Shown here: one piece after another, positions 43,283-51,574 of the stretch | Layout of the letters: every line of letters begins with the position of its first letter | How positions within the stretch are numbered: position 1 is the stretch's first letter | Origin: an uncultured Alphaproteobacteria bacterium | GTDB lineage: Bacteria > Pseudomonadota > Alphaproteobacteria > RF32 > CAG-239 | Direction: 5' to 3' | Assembly (NCBI GenBank): GCA_934271465.1 | Contig: CAKQRQ010000009.1 | Span: 15,554-79,553 of the forward strand | Length of the DNA: 64,000 bases | Translations under genes and position numbers: made by a program | Notes under the pieces: model-generated | Seen by the model: only the letters and a program-made list of their open reading frames with translations | The model's database searches: none | What the model was told of the DNA's origin: nothing

Positions 43283-43840
43283 TTACAAGGCGCCGGTATA
43301 GCCTTTGGGTCTTGAGGTTGAAAATTTGGAGAGTTTAATTCCTTCCAGCTTCAATAATTTGAGCTTGGTTTCGAGCATTTTGTCGCCGTTCAGAAATTTC
43401 CTTCGATGCCCAATGACCCGATGCGTCGGGACAATAATGGCCATCGGATTTTGGTTGACAGCCACCCTGACTGATGAAAGCGTAACGTTTTTCCAAGCTT
43501 CTTCCAGTCTAATCATCTTAGTCACTTCTTCTAGCGTGATTATCCCGCCGAACGGAATTGTGCATACCAAACGCCATACATCGCACCAAAAAGGCGTTCC
43601 GTAAGGCAATAATGCCATCGGCGGAAAAGGAATGTCTTCGCCCTTAAAGTAGGAGCGCAGCCATTTTTTTGTTTCTCTGAAAATCTTCAAAGAATTTTTC
43701 CGCTCGGCGACATACTCATAGACGGGCTTTTTTTGAAAATCAAAACGCACGCTTATCAGACTTTCGCCGTCGCTCGTCAAAAACATATCCCCCAAAGGAG
43801 ACTTAAAAATGCTCATGTAGGTTTTTCCGGCTATTTTCAT
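43283..43840 (-). CDS. alkyltransferase-like (ATL) protein, methylguanine-DNA-methyltransferase fold without active Cys
   Basis: 185 residues. The DNA-binding half reads 'PFGGIITLEEVTKMI', 'VRVAVNQNPMAIIVPTHRVIG'. The active-site motif PCHRV is PTHRV: Thr 139 in place of Cys. ATL proteins keep the O6-alkylguanine pocket but flag lesions for nucleotide excision repair. In known ATLs the replacement is usually Trp or Ala; Thr is unusual. Its start overlaps the epimerase stop (ATGA). Confidence 0.8.
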   Translation of the reverse strand: MKIAGKTYMSIFKSPLGDMFLTSDGESLISVRFDFQKKPVYEYVAERKNSLKIFRETKKWLRSYFKGEDIPFPPMALLPYGTPFWCDVWRLVCTIPFGGIITLEEVTKMIRLEEAWKNVTLSSVRVAVNQNPMAIIVPTHRVIGHRRKFLNGDKMLETKLKLLKLEGIKLSKFSTSRPKGYTGAL

Positions 43841-44784
43841 TTGCTATACTTCCACGAGATAAATTTTTTGATACCCTGCTCAAAAGTCGTGCGCGGCTGA
43901 TAGCCTAGAAGCCTTTGCGCCTTTGACCAATCGCAGACTGTTTTGTTGACATCGCCGGGCTGCACGGGCTTTTGGATAATTTCGGCCTTTTTGCCCATGG
44001 CATCTTCAATTGTTTGAATCATGCGTTTGAGAGTTATTGGTTCACCGCCGCCCAGATTGATAATCTCGTAACCGGTTTTGTCATAGGCTATCGAGGCGCA
44101 AATTCCTTGCACAATATCGCCGATAAACGTATAATCGCGCTTGGTCGAGCCGTCGCCGTACATTTCAATGGGTTTATTTTCGGCAATCAGGCGCGAAAAT
44201 TTGTTAATCGCCAAATCGGGACGCTGACGCGGGCCGTAAACCGTGAAAAACCGCAAAGCCACAACATTGATGCCATACAGATGGTGCCATGTATAGCAGA
44301 TTTGCTCGCAGGCGGATTTGGTCGCAGCATAGGGCGAAATCGGCTCGGTTACTTTCAGGTCTTCGGAAAAACTCTCGGCGGCGCAGTTGCCGTAAACAGA
44401 CGAGGAAGAGGCTATCACAAGCTTTTTAACCCCAAATTGGCGCATAGCTTCCAGCACATTGACTGTGCCTAAGATATTGCTTTTGACATACTCAACCGGA
44501 TTTTCAAGAGATGGGCGAACCCCTGCACGCGCTGCAAGATGAATAACGGCGTCAAACCGGTGCGCCTTGAACACGGCCTCAAGCCGCGGCATATCTTCAA
44601 TATCCACCCGATATAAGCGGTAATTCGGGTTTTGGAGCGCTTGCGCAACGTTGGCCTCTTTGACAGCAACATCATAATAGTTATTAAAATTATCGACAAC
44701 AACAATCTCGTTTCCGTCGGCAAGCAGTTTGTCCGCCAGATTGGATCCGATAAATCCGGCGCCTCCGGTAATCAAATAACGCAT
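43837..44784 (-). CDS. NAD-dependent epimerase, UDP-glucuronate 4-epimerase-like
   Basis: 315 residues from ATG with AAAGGAAA upstream; a TTG-started longer frame is less likely. The Rossmann motif GGAGFIGSNLAD, the catalytic SSVYG with Ser/Tyr-x3-Lys (YAATKSACE), and 'RFFTVYGPRQRPDLAI' place it in the extended SDR group that interconverts UDP-glucuronate/galacturonate. Such sugars feed surface polysaccharides. No glycosyltransferase cluster is seen around it. Confidence 0.85.
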   Translation of the reverse strand: MRYLITGGAGFIGSNLADKLLADGNEIVVVDNFNNYYDVAVKEANVAQALQNPNYRLYRVDIEDMPRLEAVFKAHRFDAVIHLAARAGVRPSLENPVEYVKSNILGTVNVLEAMRQFGVKKLVIASSSSVYGNCAAESFSEDLKVTEPISPYAATKSACEQICYTWHHLYGINVVALRFFTVYGPRQRPDLAINKFSRLIAENKPIEMYGDGSTKRDYTFIGDIVQGICASIAYDKTGYEIINLGGGEPITLKRMIQTIEDAMGKKAEIIQKPVQPGDVNKTVCDWSKAQRLLGYQPRTTFEQGIKKFISWKYSK

Positions 44785-44798
44785 TTTTATTTTTCCTT

Positions 44799-46145
44799 TC
44801 AAATGTTTTGAATATCCAATTCAACTTTCATACCGTTCAGGTCAATTTGCTTAAAAAACATAACCATATACCATGGCAGATACACAACTTTTTTATCTTG
44901 TTCCATATTGCCTTGACAAAAAACTATTCCTTCATCCAATTTCCATTCTTTCACGCCTAAAGCATTCTCAAGCGCACGATGGGCTTTGTAATCTTTTCCT
45001 GACTTAATCTCAATCGGAATGATTTTTCCTGCCCGTTGAACCACAAAATCTAATTCGCCGATGGTTCTTTTGTTTAAATATCTTAAGGAAAAGCCATTTG
45101 ACTTCAGCTGTTCGGCAAATACATTTTCTAATATTCCGCCCATGTTGGCAGAAAGATTTCCCTGCAAAATATCAAACTGGAGATTTTCCAAACCCATGGC
45201 GCATAATAGCCCGCAATCGTTCATAAACAACTTAAACAGCCGGCTTTGCTCGTTTATTTTTAATGGCGCCTTCGGTTCGGACAAATTATAACAAGGCAGC
45301 GCCACTCCGGCATCCTGAAGCCAGACAAAAGAATCTTCATACTCGCGCAGCCTGGCGTTTTGTTCAATTGAAGACAGCTTAAACCGTCGGGTTTTATCAT
45401 CAAGCTGAGAGGGTATTCTATCAAAAATATTGGTTACTTTCGTTTTTTTATCCAAGGTATATTTACTTATATCCTGCCGATATTGCGCAACAATGTCTTT
45501 TTGAACAGTAGTGACCACTCCTATGTCATGTGTCTTGATAAATGCTTGAACAACCGCAGGCATTCCACCGACAACAATATAATATTTAAACAAATCCGAC
45601 ATTGTTTTGTGAATAGATTCTGTGACAGGTGTTTTTTCATCATAACATTTTTTAAGATATTCCATTGTTTGCGGCTGAATTCCGTTTGCCAAACAAAATT
45701 CTTCAAAATCAAGCGGATACATTTGTAATATTTCTTCATACCCGACAGGATATGACGGAACGGGCTTGTAATTAACCCCTAAAAGCGACCCTGACTCTAT
45801 ATAATCAAAGCGACCGTCTTCAACCAAAAATTTGATTGCTGTCCGAGCATTAGGACATTCTTGGATTTCATCCAAAAAAATTAATGTTTTTCCTTTGGGA
45901 AGAGGTTTGCCGATAAATGCCGTCAAATTCATAATAATCGTATCGGCGCTGAGATCGCCCGAAAAGATATTTGCGGCGGTCGGCCGCGTGATAAAATTAA
46001 TTTCAACAAAATTATCGTAGTTTGCTTTTCCAAACTGACGCACAAGATAGGTTTTTCCTATTTGTCTGGCTCCCGTCACAAGGAGAGCTTTTTTATTTTT
46101 GTTTGCTTTCCACTTTTGAAGTATTTGCTCTGCTTTCCTATACAT
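44799..46145 (-). CDS. AAA ATPase with DUF4143 C-terminal domain
   Basis: 448 residues. Walker A (GARQIGKT, about 25-32) and Walker B (LIFLDEIQECP, about 89-99) are followed by a DUF4143 domain ('FKLFMNDCGLLCAMGL', 'GGILENVFAEQLKSNG', 'GELDFVVQRAGKIIPIEIKSGKDYKAH', the last resembling a PD-(D/E)xK core: D, then E-x-K). The family is abundant in prokaryotes; its function is unresolved. AAGGAAAG precedes ATG. Four direct repeats at exact 33-bp spacing lie directly upstream. Confidence 0.85.
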   Translation of the reverse strand: MYRKAEQILQKWKANKNKKALLVTGARQIGKTYLVRQFGKANYDNFVEINFITRPTAANIFSGDLSADTIIMNLTAFIGKPLPKGKTLIFLDEIQECPNARTAIKFLVEDGRFDYIESGSLLGVNYKPVPSYPVGYEEILQMYPLDFEEFCLANGIQPQTMEYLKKCYDEKTPVTESIHKTMSDLFKYYIVVGGMPAVVQAFIKTHDIGVVTTVQKDIVAQYRQDISKYTLDKKTKVTNIFDRIPSQLDDKTRRFKLSSIEQNARLREYEDSFVWLQDAGVALPCYNLSEPKAPLKINEQSRLFKLFMNDCGLLCAMGLENLQFDILQGNLSANMGGILENVFAEQLKSNGFSLRYLNKRTIGELDFVVQRAGKIIPIEIKSGKDYKAHRALENALGVKEWKLDEGIVFCQGNMEQDKKVVYLPWYMVMFFKQIDLNGMKVELDIQNI

Positions 46146-46166
46146 TTGAACTTTCCTTAATGAGGA

Positions 46167-46298
46167 TTTTCACGTTTTTCAAGTTTAATATACATCAAAT
46201 TTTCACGTTTTGCAACTCTAAAAAGGTGCTATTTTTCACGTTTTTTAAGTATAAACACCGCCGAATTTTCACGTTTTGCAAAATTCAATGCGGTTTTT
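46167..46298. repeat. four direct repeats with exact 33-bp period
   Basis: TTTTCACG begins at 46167, 46200, 46233 and 46266. The conserved core TTTTCACGTTTTKYAA (16 bases) alternates with unrelated 17-base spacers. Period equals about three helical turns, so all copies face one side. It lies between the ATPase start and the methyltransferase stop. It is not a CRISPR (short core, four copies only). Confidence 0.85.
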
Positions 46299-47080
46299 CA
46301 AAACAGAGTCTTGCGGACGAGAACATCATCCATTCTCTTTTCGGCCAATTTGCAATAGTCTTTGCTGCTGTCTATTCCGACAAAGCGGCGCTTGAGTTTG
46401 AGCGCGGCCACGCCGGTCGTTCCGCTGCCCATAAACGGGTCAAACACAACCGCGTCGGGCTCGGTCGAGGCGGTAATAATCCGCTCGAGCAGCGCCAAAG
46501 GTTTTTGCGTGGGGTGTTTGCCGAATTTTTTCTCCTCAGGCGGCGTTGCGGCAATCGCCCAAACCGTGCGCATTTGATGGTGCGGCTTTTTGAGGACGTC
46601 TTTCGGGAAATCGCCGTCTTTCATGGCCGGATAATTAAAATAGTGTTTGGCTTTTGAGCTTTTGCGCGCCCACAGCAGGCTTTCGTGGCTGGCCGTAAAA
46701 TATTTGCACGACAGGTTCGGACTGGCGTTTGGCTTGAACCAGATGACATCGTTCAGGATATGAAACCCAAGCTGCATCATCGCATAGCCGCAGGGGTGGA
46801 TGCTGTGATAAGTGCCCGACACCCAAATTGTGCCGTTGGGTTTGAGCAGCCTTTTGCATTCTGCCAGCCAGCGTTTATGAAACTCAAAATTGGCCTCTAT
46901 CCCCTGACAATAATCCCATCTTCCTTTGTTAATCGACACCAGTTTGCCGTTTTGACAGCTTGTGCCGACGTTTGAAATCAGATACGGCGGGTCGACAAAA
47001 ATCATATCAAAACTTTCGTCAGGCAATGTTTTCATTACCTCAAAACTATCCTGACAATATATTTGATAAGCCTTGTCCAT
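46298..47080 (-). CDS. site-specific DNA methyltransferase, beta-type N4/N6
   Basis: 260 residues from ATG with GGAGAA upstream. Motif IV DPPY (about 32-35) precedes the AdoMet motif I (FDPFMGSGTTG, about 214), with HPTQKP between; this order is beta class. 'DPPYLISNVG' differs from the CcrM form, so recognition of GANTC is not implied. The target is unknown. No restriction endonuclease lies next to it; the downstream neighbour is the AAA ATPase. Confidence 0.85.
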   Translation of the reverse strand: MDKAYQIYCQDSFEVMKTLPDESFDMIFVDPPYLISNVGTSCQNGKLVSINKGRWDYCQGIEANFEFHKRWLAECKRLLKPNGTIWVSGTYHSIHPCGYAMMQLGFHILNDVIWFKPNASPNLSCKYFTASHESLLWARKSSKAKHYFNYPAMKDGDFPKDVLKKPHHQMRTVWAIAATPPEEKKFGKHPTQKPLALLERIITASTEPDAVVFDPFMGSGTTGVAALKLKRRFVGIDSSKDYCKLAEKRMDDVLVRKTLF

Positions 47081-47172
47081 CTGTTTTCTCCATTTGCCGC
47101 GGGGTTGATTTTTTGTTAGTATAATGCTTTTTGACACAAGGTTGCAACCTTAATTTAGGCTTAATCCATAAC

Positions 47173-47204
47173 AAAAACCCGCCTTGGGGAAAAGCGGGTT
47201 TTTG
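47173..47204. terminator. terminator downstream of the lipoprotein gene
   Basis: Arms AAAACCCGC and GCGGGTTTT with loop CTTGGGGAAAA, then T. Confidence 0.75.
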
Positions 47205-47224
47205 AATTATGGGGTTATAGAGGT

Positions 47225-47692
47225 TTATTTGACTTCTTGGAGGAGAATTTCGTTATCGTCAACAACCTCTACACGCTCAGGCTCCTGATTATAAGGGACT
47301 TTTTCATAAGAGACCTGAGAATAAGTTTTGGGCTCGTAAACGGTTTTGTAAGTTGTCTTTTTATAGACAATCTCTACGGGTTCGCGTGTTTCCGAAATCT
47401 TTGTTTCGCACGAATTGCCGCATCCGCAAGATCCCTTCACTTGCTGGCAGCCGCAAGGAGATTTTGCCTTTTGCCCATAGAGGCAGGCGCTCCGGCGGGC
47501 AGCCGGTTTGGCAACAGGACGCTGGGTGTTTCTGTAAACATAACGATAGCAGGTCTTGCCGTCAAAATAGTCACAATCGGGTTGAGCCATGCGTGTTTCT
47601 GGATAAGAAGCCATCTGAGCTTCTCTTTCGCACTCAAAGCAGGCGCAAGCCGAAACCATTACACTCAAAGCAACAATCAAAAGTTTTTTCAT
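47225..47692 (-). CDS. Cys-rich putative lipoprotein
   Basis: 155 residues. Signal peptide KKLLIVALSVMVSACA with lipobox VSAC. The mature part has several Cys clusters (CFECE, 'SPCGCQQ', 'SCGCGNSC') and a C-terminal Val/Thr/Tyr-rich segment (EIVYKKTTYKTVYEPKTYSQVSYEKVPY) of beta repeats. It is likely an outer-membrane lipoprotein. No family recognised. It is divergent from nothing nearby; its own terminator lies just downstream. Confidence 0.6.
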   Translation of the reverse strand: MKKLLIVALSVMVSACACFECEREAQMASYPETRMAQPDCDYFDGKTCYRYVYRNTQRPVAKPAARRSACLYGQKAKSPCGCQQVKGSCGCGNSCETKISETREPVEIVYKKTTYKTVYEPKTYSQVSYEKVPYNQEPERVEVVDDNEILLQEVK

Positions 47693-47844
47693 CTTTTTTA
47701 TTCCCTTTTACAAACTAAAATGTTTTGTCCATTTTTGTAATTTTTGTTTAATATAACCTTTTTATTAAAAAAATCAAGCCTTTTTTATCATTTTTTTGTC
47801 ATTTTTTCAAAAAAACTCTTTTTTTCCGCTCGAAAAACCTTTGT

Positions 47845-48312
47845 TTATTTGGCTTTTGGCGCCGGAAAGTGAAGAATTTTTTTCTTGTTAACAGGCTTTT
47901 GGGCGACTTCGGGCTTATATCCGCCGTCCGTGCAGACCAGCTTGTCCGCATCATAGATTTTGCATTTGACGGGAGTTTTAGACTCTTCTTCAACCAAATC
48001 GCCGTCCGCATCGCGGGTATAAACCTGCGTGTTGCACCCGAGCTGGCCGCAGTTAAACGGCGCATCCAAGATAAACACATACTTGCCGTCAGGATATTTG
48101 GTTACATAAAAATCATCAAATTTGACCTCTAAGGGCAATTCATCGGAGGCCGGCCCGAACGAACCGTCAAAGATATGCGCCGTTTCTTCTTTGGTAATTT
48201 CCAACTCGTCCAAATTGTCGCTGGCGGCATTATAAAACAAATATATCTCACCGGCTTTCGACGCTGAGACAAAGGCCAGAGCCACCAAAAAACTTATTAT
48301 TCCGCGTTTCAT
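47845..48312 (-). CDS. exported protein of unknown function
   Basis: 155 residues. Signal peptide KRGIISFLVALAFVSASKAG (cleavage after SKA). The mature part is acidic and beta-rich with four Cys in two pairs (FNCGQLGC, VKC and LVCTDGGY), and ends with a short basic tail. No family recognised. It follows a T-rich spacer after the Cys-rich lipoprotein and points the same way. Confidence 0.55.
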   Translation of the reverse strand: MKRGIISFLVALAFVSASKAGEIYLFYNAASDNLDELEITKEETAHIFDGSFGPASDELPLEVKFDDFYVTKYPDGKYVFILDAPFNCGQLGCNTQVYTRDADGDLVEEESKTPVKCKIYDADKLVCTDGGYKPEVAQKPVNKKKILHFPAPKAK

Positions 48313-48433
48313 CCTCTCAAAACTCCTTTGATGTTTTTCTTAAATATTAGAAAAGAAAAGTTAAAAATTAAATACTTTTTTACAAAATTGTGGTTAAAAA
48401 TGACTATTATTACTTTTTGCGGGAGATAAACTG

Positions 48434-49843
48434 ATGAAATTATCCAAACTTGTTCATACGGATACTGATGTCGAGATTAAAGGCGTGACGGCTGATTCGA
48501 GAGAAGTCAAAAAAGGCTTTTTGTTCGGGTCGCTCAATGACGATGCTTTTATTAAAGACGCTGTCAAAAACGGCGCCGCGGCGGTTATTGTTCCGGTGGA
48601 TTATGCCGAAAAACTGCCCAAGGGCGTCGCGGTTATCTGCTCGCAAAATCCGACTCATACTTATGCGCAGGCTGTTGCGCGCTTTTTCGGGAAAGTTTCG
48701 GCGCATTTGGCGGCCATTACCGGCACCAACGGCAAGACCTCTATTGCCGATTTTGTGCGGCAGGTTTTGACTATGATGGGATATAAGGCGGCAAGCGTGG
48801 GCACACTCGGCCTCATTAAAGGAGACGAAGCGCCCGTTTATTCGCCGAACACCACGCCGAATAACGTGTTGCTGCATAGCTGGCTTAAAGAATTGGCCGA
48901 TGAAGATTATTTGTATACGGTTTTGGAAGCGTCCAGCCACGGACTGCATCAGGGGCGTCTGGACGGTGTTTCCTTTGAGGTGGCCGGTTTTACAAACCTG
49001 ACGCGCGACCATTTGGATTATCACAAGACTTTTGAAGATTATTTGGAAGCCAAACTCATTCTGTTCAAAAAGCTCCTTAACGAAAACGGAACGGCCGTTT
49101 TGAATGCCGATATTGACGTGTTCGGCAAGATTGCCGGTGTTTGCGAACAACGCGGCATCAAAATTATTTCTTATGGCGAACGCGGCGCGGATATTAAACT
49201 TTTGTCATCGGAACCGCTGGCTCATGGACAGAGGCTTGAGGTTGAGTATTTTGGGAGTCCGCGCACGATAGAAATTCCGCTGGTGGGCGATTTTCAGGCG
49301 ATGAATGTTTTGTGCGCTTTAGGAATGCTTGCCGCCATGACGGGGCTGCCCGATGATGTGATTCACTATATCGAAAAAATCAAAGGGGCAAAAGGCCGGC
49401 TTGAGCTTGTGGCGCAAACCAAAACAGGCGCCGCCGTTTATATCGACTATGCCCATACGCCCGACGCTTTGGAAAATGTGCTCAGATCCTTGCGTCCGCA
49501 CACACAGGGACGCCTGCTGGTTGTTTTCGGCTGCGGCGGCAACCGCGACACCGGCAAACGCCCGTTGATGGGGCGTATTGCCAATGAATTGGCCGATGTT
49601 GTGTTTGTGACGGACGACAACCCGCGCTTTGAAGACGCGGAAGATATCCGCAACGAGATTATTCCCGCCTGCCCCGGCGCCTATAATATCGCCGACCGCG
49701 CAAAAGCAATTAAAAAAGCCATGGAAATGCTTATCCCCGGAGATGTTTTGGTTCTGGCGGGCAAAGGGCACGAAACCGGACAATATGTCAAAGGGAAAGT
49801 TCTTCCGTTCAGCGATCACGAGGAAGTTCTGAAAAATCTTTAA
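48434..49843 (+). CDS. murE: UDP-MurNAc-L-Ala-D-Glu:meso-DAP ligase
   Basis: 469 residues. It adds meso-diaminopimelate to the peptidoglycan precursor. The N-terminal 'GVTADSREVKKGFLFGS', Mur ligase P-loop ITGTNGKTS (about 94-102), 'TTPN', 'LEASSHGLHQGR', 'NLTRDHLDYH', and the DAP-selective DDNPRFED (DNPR) are all present. DNPR marks a DAP- rather than Lys-adding enzyme, as expected for a Gram-negative. GGGAG precedes ATG. It is away from the usual dcw neighbours (ftsI, murF). Confidence 0.95.
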   Translation: MKLSKLVHTDTDVEIKGVTADSREVKKGFLFGSLNDDAFIKDAVKNGAAAVIVPVDYAEKLPKGVAVICSQNPTHTYAQAVARFFGKVSAHLAAITGTNGKTSIADFVRQVLTMMGYKAASVGTLGLIKGDEAPVYSPNTTPNNVLLHSWLKELADEDYLYTVLEASSHGLHQGRLDGVSFEVAGFTNLTRDHLDYHKTFEDYLEAKLILFKKLLNENGTAVLNADIDVFGKIAGVCEQRGIKIISYGERGADIKLLSSEPLAHGQRLEVEYFGSPRTIEIPLVGDFQAMNVLCALGMLAAMTGLPDDVIHYIEKIKGAKGRLELVAQTKTGAAVYIDYAHTPDALENVLRSLRPHTQGRLLVVFGCGGNRDTGKRPLMGRIANELADVVFVTDDNPRFEDAEDIRNEIIPACPGAYNIADRAKAIKKAMEMLIPGDVLVLAGKGHETGQYVKGKVLPFSDHEEVLKNL

Positions 49844-49859
49844 TTTTTTGATGATTTAA

Positions 49860-50171
49860 CTAATCGTTCGGGATAATAAATTCATCATCGGCAGCCATAT
49901 TCAAAACAACTCTGGCCTGCTCGTCCAGTAAGTCCATGTCCAGCCCCGTGTCGGACAGACGGTCGACCTTTTGCTGCAACTTATTCTTTTGCTTGGCATA
50001 CATCAGCGCCCGCTCTTTGGCTTCGGCAATCTGATCCTGAAGGGCAAAATAGCGATAGATATTTCTGTCGCCGCAGAACAGATTAAAACTGAAATACACA
50101 AAGATGAACAAACTGATAAAAATCAGCCAGCCGCTTTTTAATTTTTGCTGAATATCCCAACCGAACCCCAT
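49860..50171 (-). CDS. ftsB: FtsB/DivIC-type septum formation protein
   Basis: 103 residues. A single N-terminal membrane helix (WLIFISLFIFVYFSFNLF) leads to a periplasmic coiled coil (YRYFALQDQIAEAKERALMYAKQKNKLQQKVDRL) and 'DMDLLDEQARVVLNMAADDEFII', the standard FtsB end. It joins FtsL and FtsQ at the division septum. It is convergent with murE, 16 bp apart. Confidence 0.85.
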   Translation of the reverse strand: MGFGWDIQQKLKSGWLIFISLFIFVYFSFNLFCGDRNIYRYFALQDQIAEAKERALMYAKQKNKLQQKVDRLSDTGLDMDLLDEQARVVLNMAADDEFIIPND

Positions 50172-50304
50172 GGCGCCTTTGCCTTTAGAAAAAATGTTTG
50201 CTCTATTCTGGAAAACGTGATTTCTGATATAAGAGTCAATCAGACTTTGGTTAATATTTGGTTTAGGCCGCCGCCTTTAAAAAAACTTTTTTTCAAAATA
50301 TTTT

Positions 50305-50364
50305 TCAGGCCAGCAAAACAAATAACAAAATCAAAGCAAAAGCCACTTTTCCGCTGACACGCAT
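50305..50364 (-). CDS. possible 19-residue hydrophobic micropeptide
   Basis: MRVSGKVAFALILLFVLLA from ATG with a strong AGGAGAGGAG upstream. Too short to judge by composition. It could be a leader peptide or the start of a truncated entericidin-like lipoprotein; in-frame stop follows at once. Confidence 0.3.
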   Translation of the reverse strand: MRVSGKVAFALILLFVLLA

Positions 50365-50430
50365 CTCCTCTCCTCCCGTAAAAACTGTGTTTATTAACGG
50401 GAGATAAGACACCAAAACAGCCTTTTCAAT

Positions 50431-51087
50431 TTAGTGATAAGTTCTAATCAGAGAGCTCAGAATCCCCTGAACCTTAACCCTTTCGGCCGGCAGGCGGCGC
50501 GTTTCATAGGCGCTGTTCTTGGGGATTAGCAGGCAATAGCGTCCGTCTCTTTTAATCTGTTTGAGGGTGGCCTCGTTATCATCGACCAACGCCACAACAA
50601 TTTCGCCGTCGCGGGCGGTATCGGCGCGTTTGATAATCACGGTGTCGCCGTTCATAATGCCGGCTTCAACCATCGAGTCGCCCTCAATGGTCAGCGCATA
50701 ATAAGCGCCGCCGCGAATCATCTCCAACGGGACGGTCATTTTTTCGGTTTCGTTGGCGATGGCCTCAATGGGCGTTCCGGCGGCAATTTTGCCGTAAAGC
50801 GGGATTTCGGCCGTCGCGCCGACAAGCGCCTCTTCCTTGGCTTTTTCTTCGGCAATAATGCTGGAAGGTTTGAGCTTTGGCAAACGGACAACCTCAAGCG
50901 CGCGGGCTTTGTGCGGCAGTTTGCGGATAAAGTTGCGCTCAACCAACGCGTCTATCAGGGCATGGATGCCGGATTTGGACTTCAGCCCGAGGGCGTCTTT
51001 CATCTCGTCAAACGACGGACAGCAGCCTGTTTCCTTCAGGGTTTTGTTGATAAACATCAGGAGTTTGTATTGCTTGGGCGTCAACAT
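50431..51087 (-). CDS. lexA: LexA repressor
   Basis: 218 residues. The N-terminal winged HTH ('LTPKQYKLLMFINKTLKETGCCPSFDEMKDALGLKSKSGIHALIDALVERNFI'), cleavage site Ala-Gly (GKIAAGTPIE), nucleophile Ser (EGDSMVEAGI) and catalytic Lys (ATLKQI) are intact. It represses SOS genes until RecA triggers self-cleavage. The alphaproteobacterial SOS box 35 bp upstream gives autoregulation. A contrast with the prophage repressor, which has lost both dyad residues. Confidence 0.95.
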   Translation of the reverse strand: MLTPKQYKLLMFINKTLKETGCCPSFDEMKDALGLKSKSGIHALIDALVERNFIRKLPHKARALEVVRLPKLKPSSIIAEEKAKEEALVGATAEIPLYGKIAAGTPIEAIANETEKMTVPLEMIRGGAYYALTIEGDSMVEAGIMNGDTVIIKRADTARDGEIVVALVDDNEATLKQIKRDGRYCLLIPKNSAYETRRLPAERVKVQGILSSLIRTYH

Positions 51088-51121
51088 TCGGGCATCCTTT
51101 CAAAAAAATATATCTGTTTTT

Positions 51122-51136
51122 GTTCTACTTTAGTTC
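51122..51136 (-). promoter_or_regulatory. SOS box (LexA operator)
   Basis: GTTC-N7-GTTC, the alphaproteobacterial LexA site, 35 bases before the lexA start. Confidence 0.85.
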
Positions 51137-51244
51137 TGATTAAAAGTCAAATATTTTTTTGAAAAGACAGCCTTTGAGATGAAAAAACAAAGGAGCGGCG
51201 TGCTCTTGCCGGAATTTACACCCCGCCTCTTGCGGAAATTTTAG

Positions 51245-51388
51245 CTATTTTCTTTGCCAGAGCTTCTGCCGGATCAAGTTCAAGCTCTTAGCCAAAAGGC
51301 TGACATCGGTTTTATTTTTGAAATGATATTTGTTTTGTAAATTCTGCAAATTTTTGCTTAAAAACCCGTCCAGTTCATTGAAGTCCAT
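51245..51388 (-). CDS. 47-residue small protein
   Basis: Starts MDFNELDGFLSKNLQNLQNK and ends LNLIRQKLWQRK; basic, helical, no membrane segment. AAGGAG lies seven bases before ATG. Upstream of lexA on the same strand. No family recognised. Confidence 0.5.
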   Translation of the reverse strand: MDFNELDGFLSKNLQNLQNKYHFKNKTDVSLLAKSLNLIRQKLWQRK

Positions 51389-51574
51389 ATTTTTTCTCCT
51401 TAATACGACCTATTCGCTTTTAATTTATTAAATATCGGATTGTTTAATAAATTTCTAACATTTTTTGAGATGTTATTTTGTCTTGATTATCTTTATAATC
51501 GTTTGACTTTTATGAAACGATGTGCTAGTCAAAGGGGCATATTTCACATATTCTGATTTTATAAGGTGTCGCAG

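Noticed and set aside
46167..46298. CRISPR array
   Set aside because: Repeat core only about 16 bases, spacers 17 bases, four copies, no cas genes.
46298..47080. CcrM (GANTC methylase)
   Set aside because: The DPPY region differs from the CcrM form and the C-terminal CcrM extension is missing.
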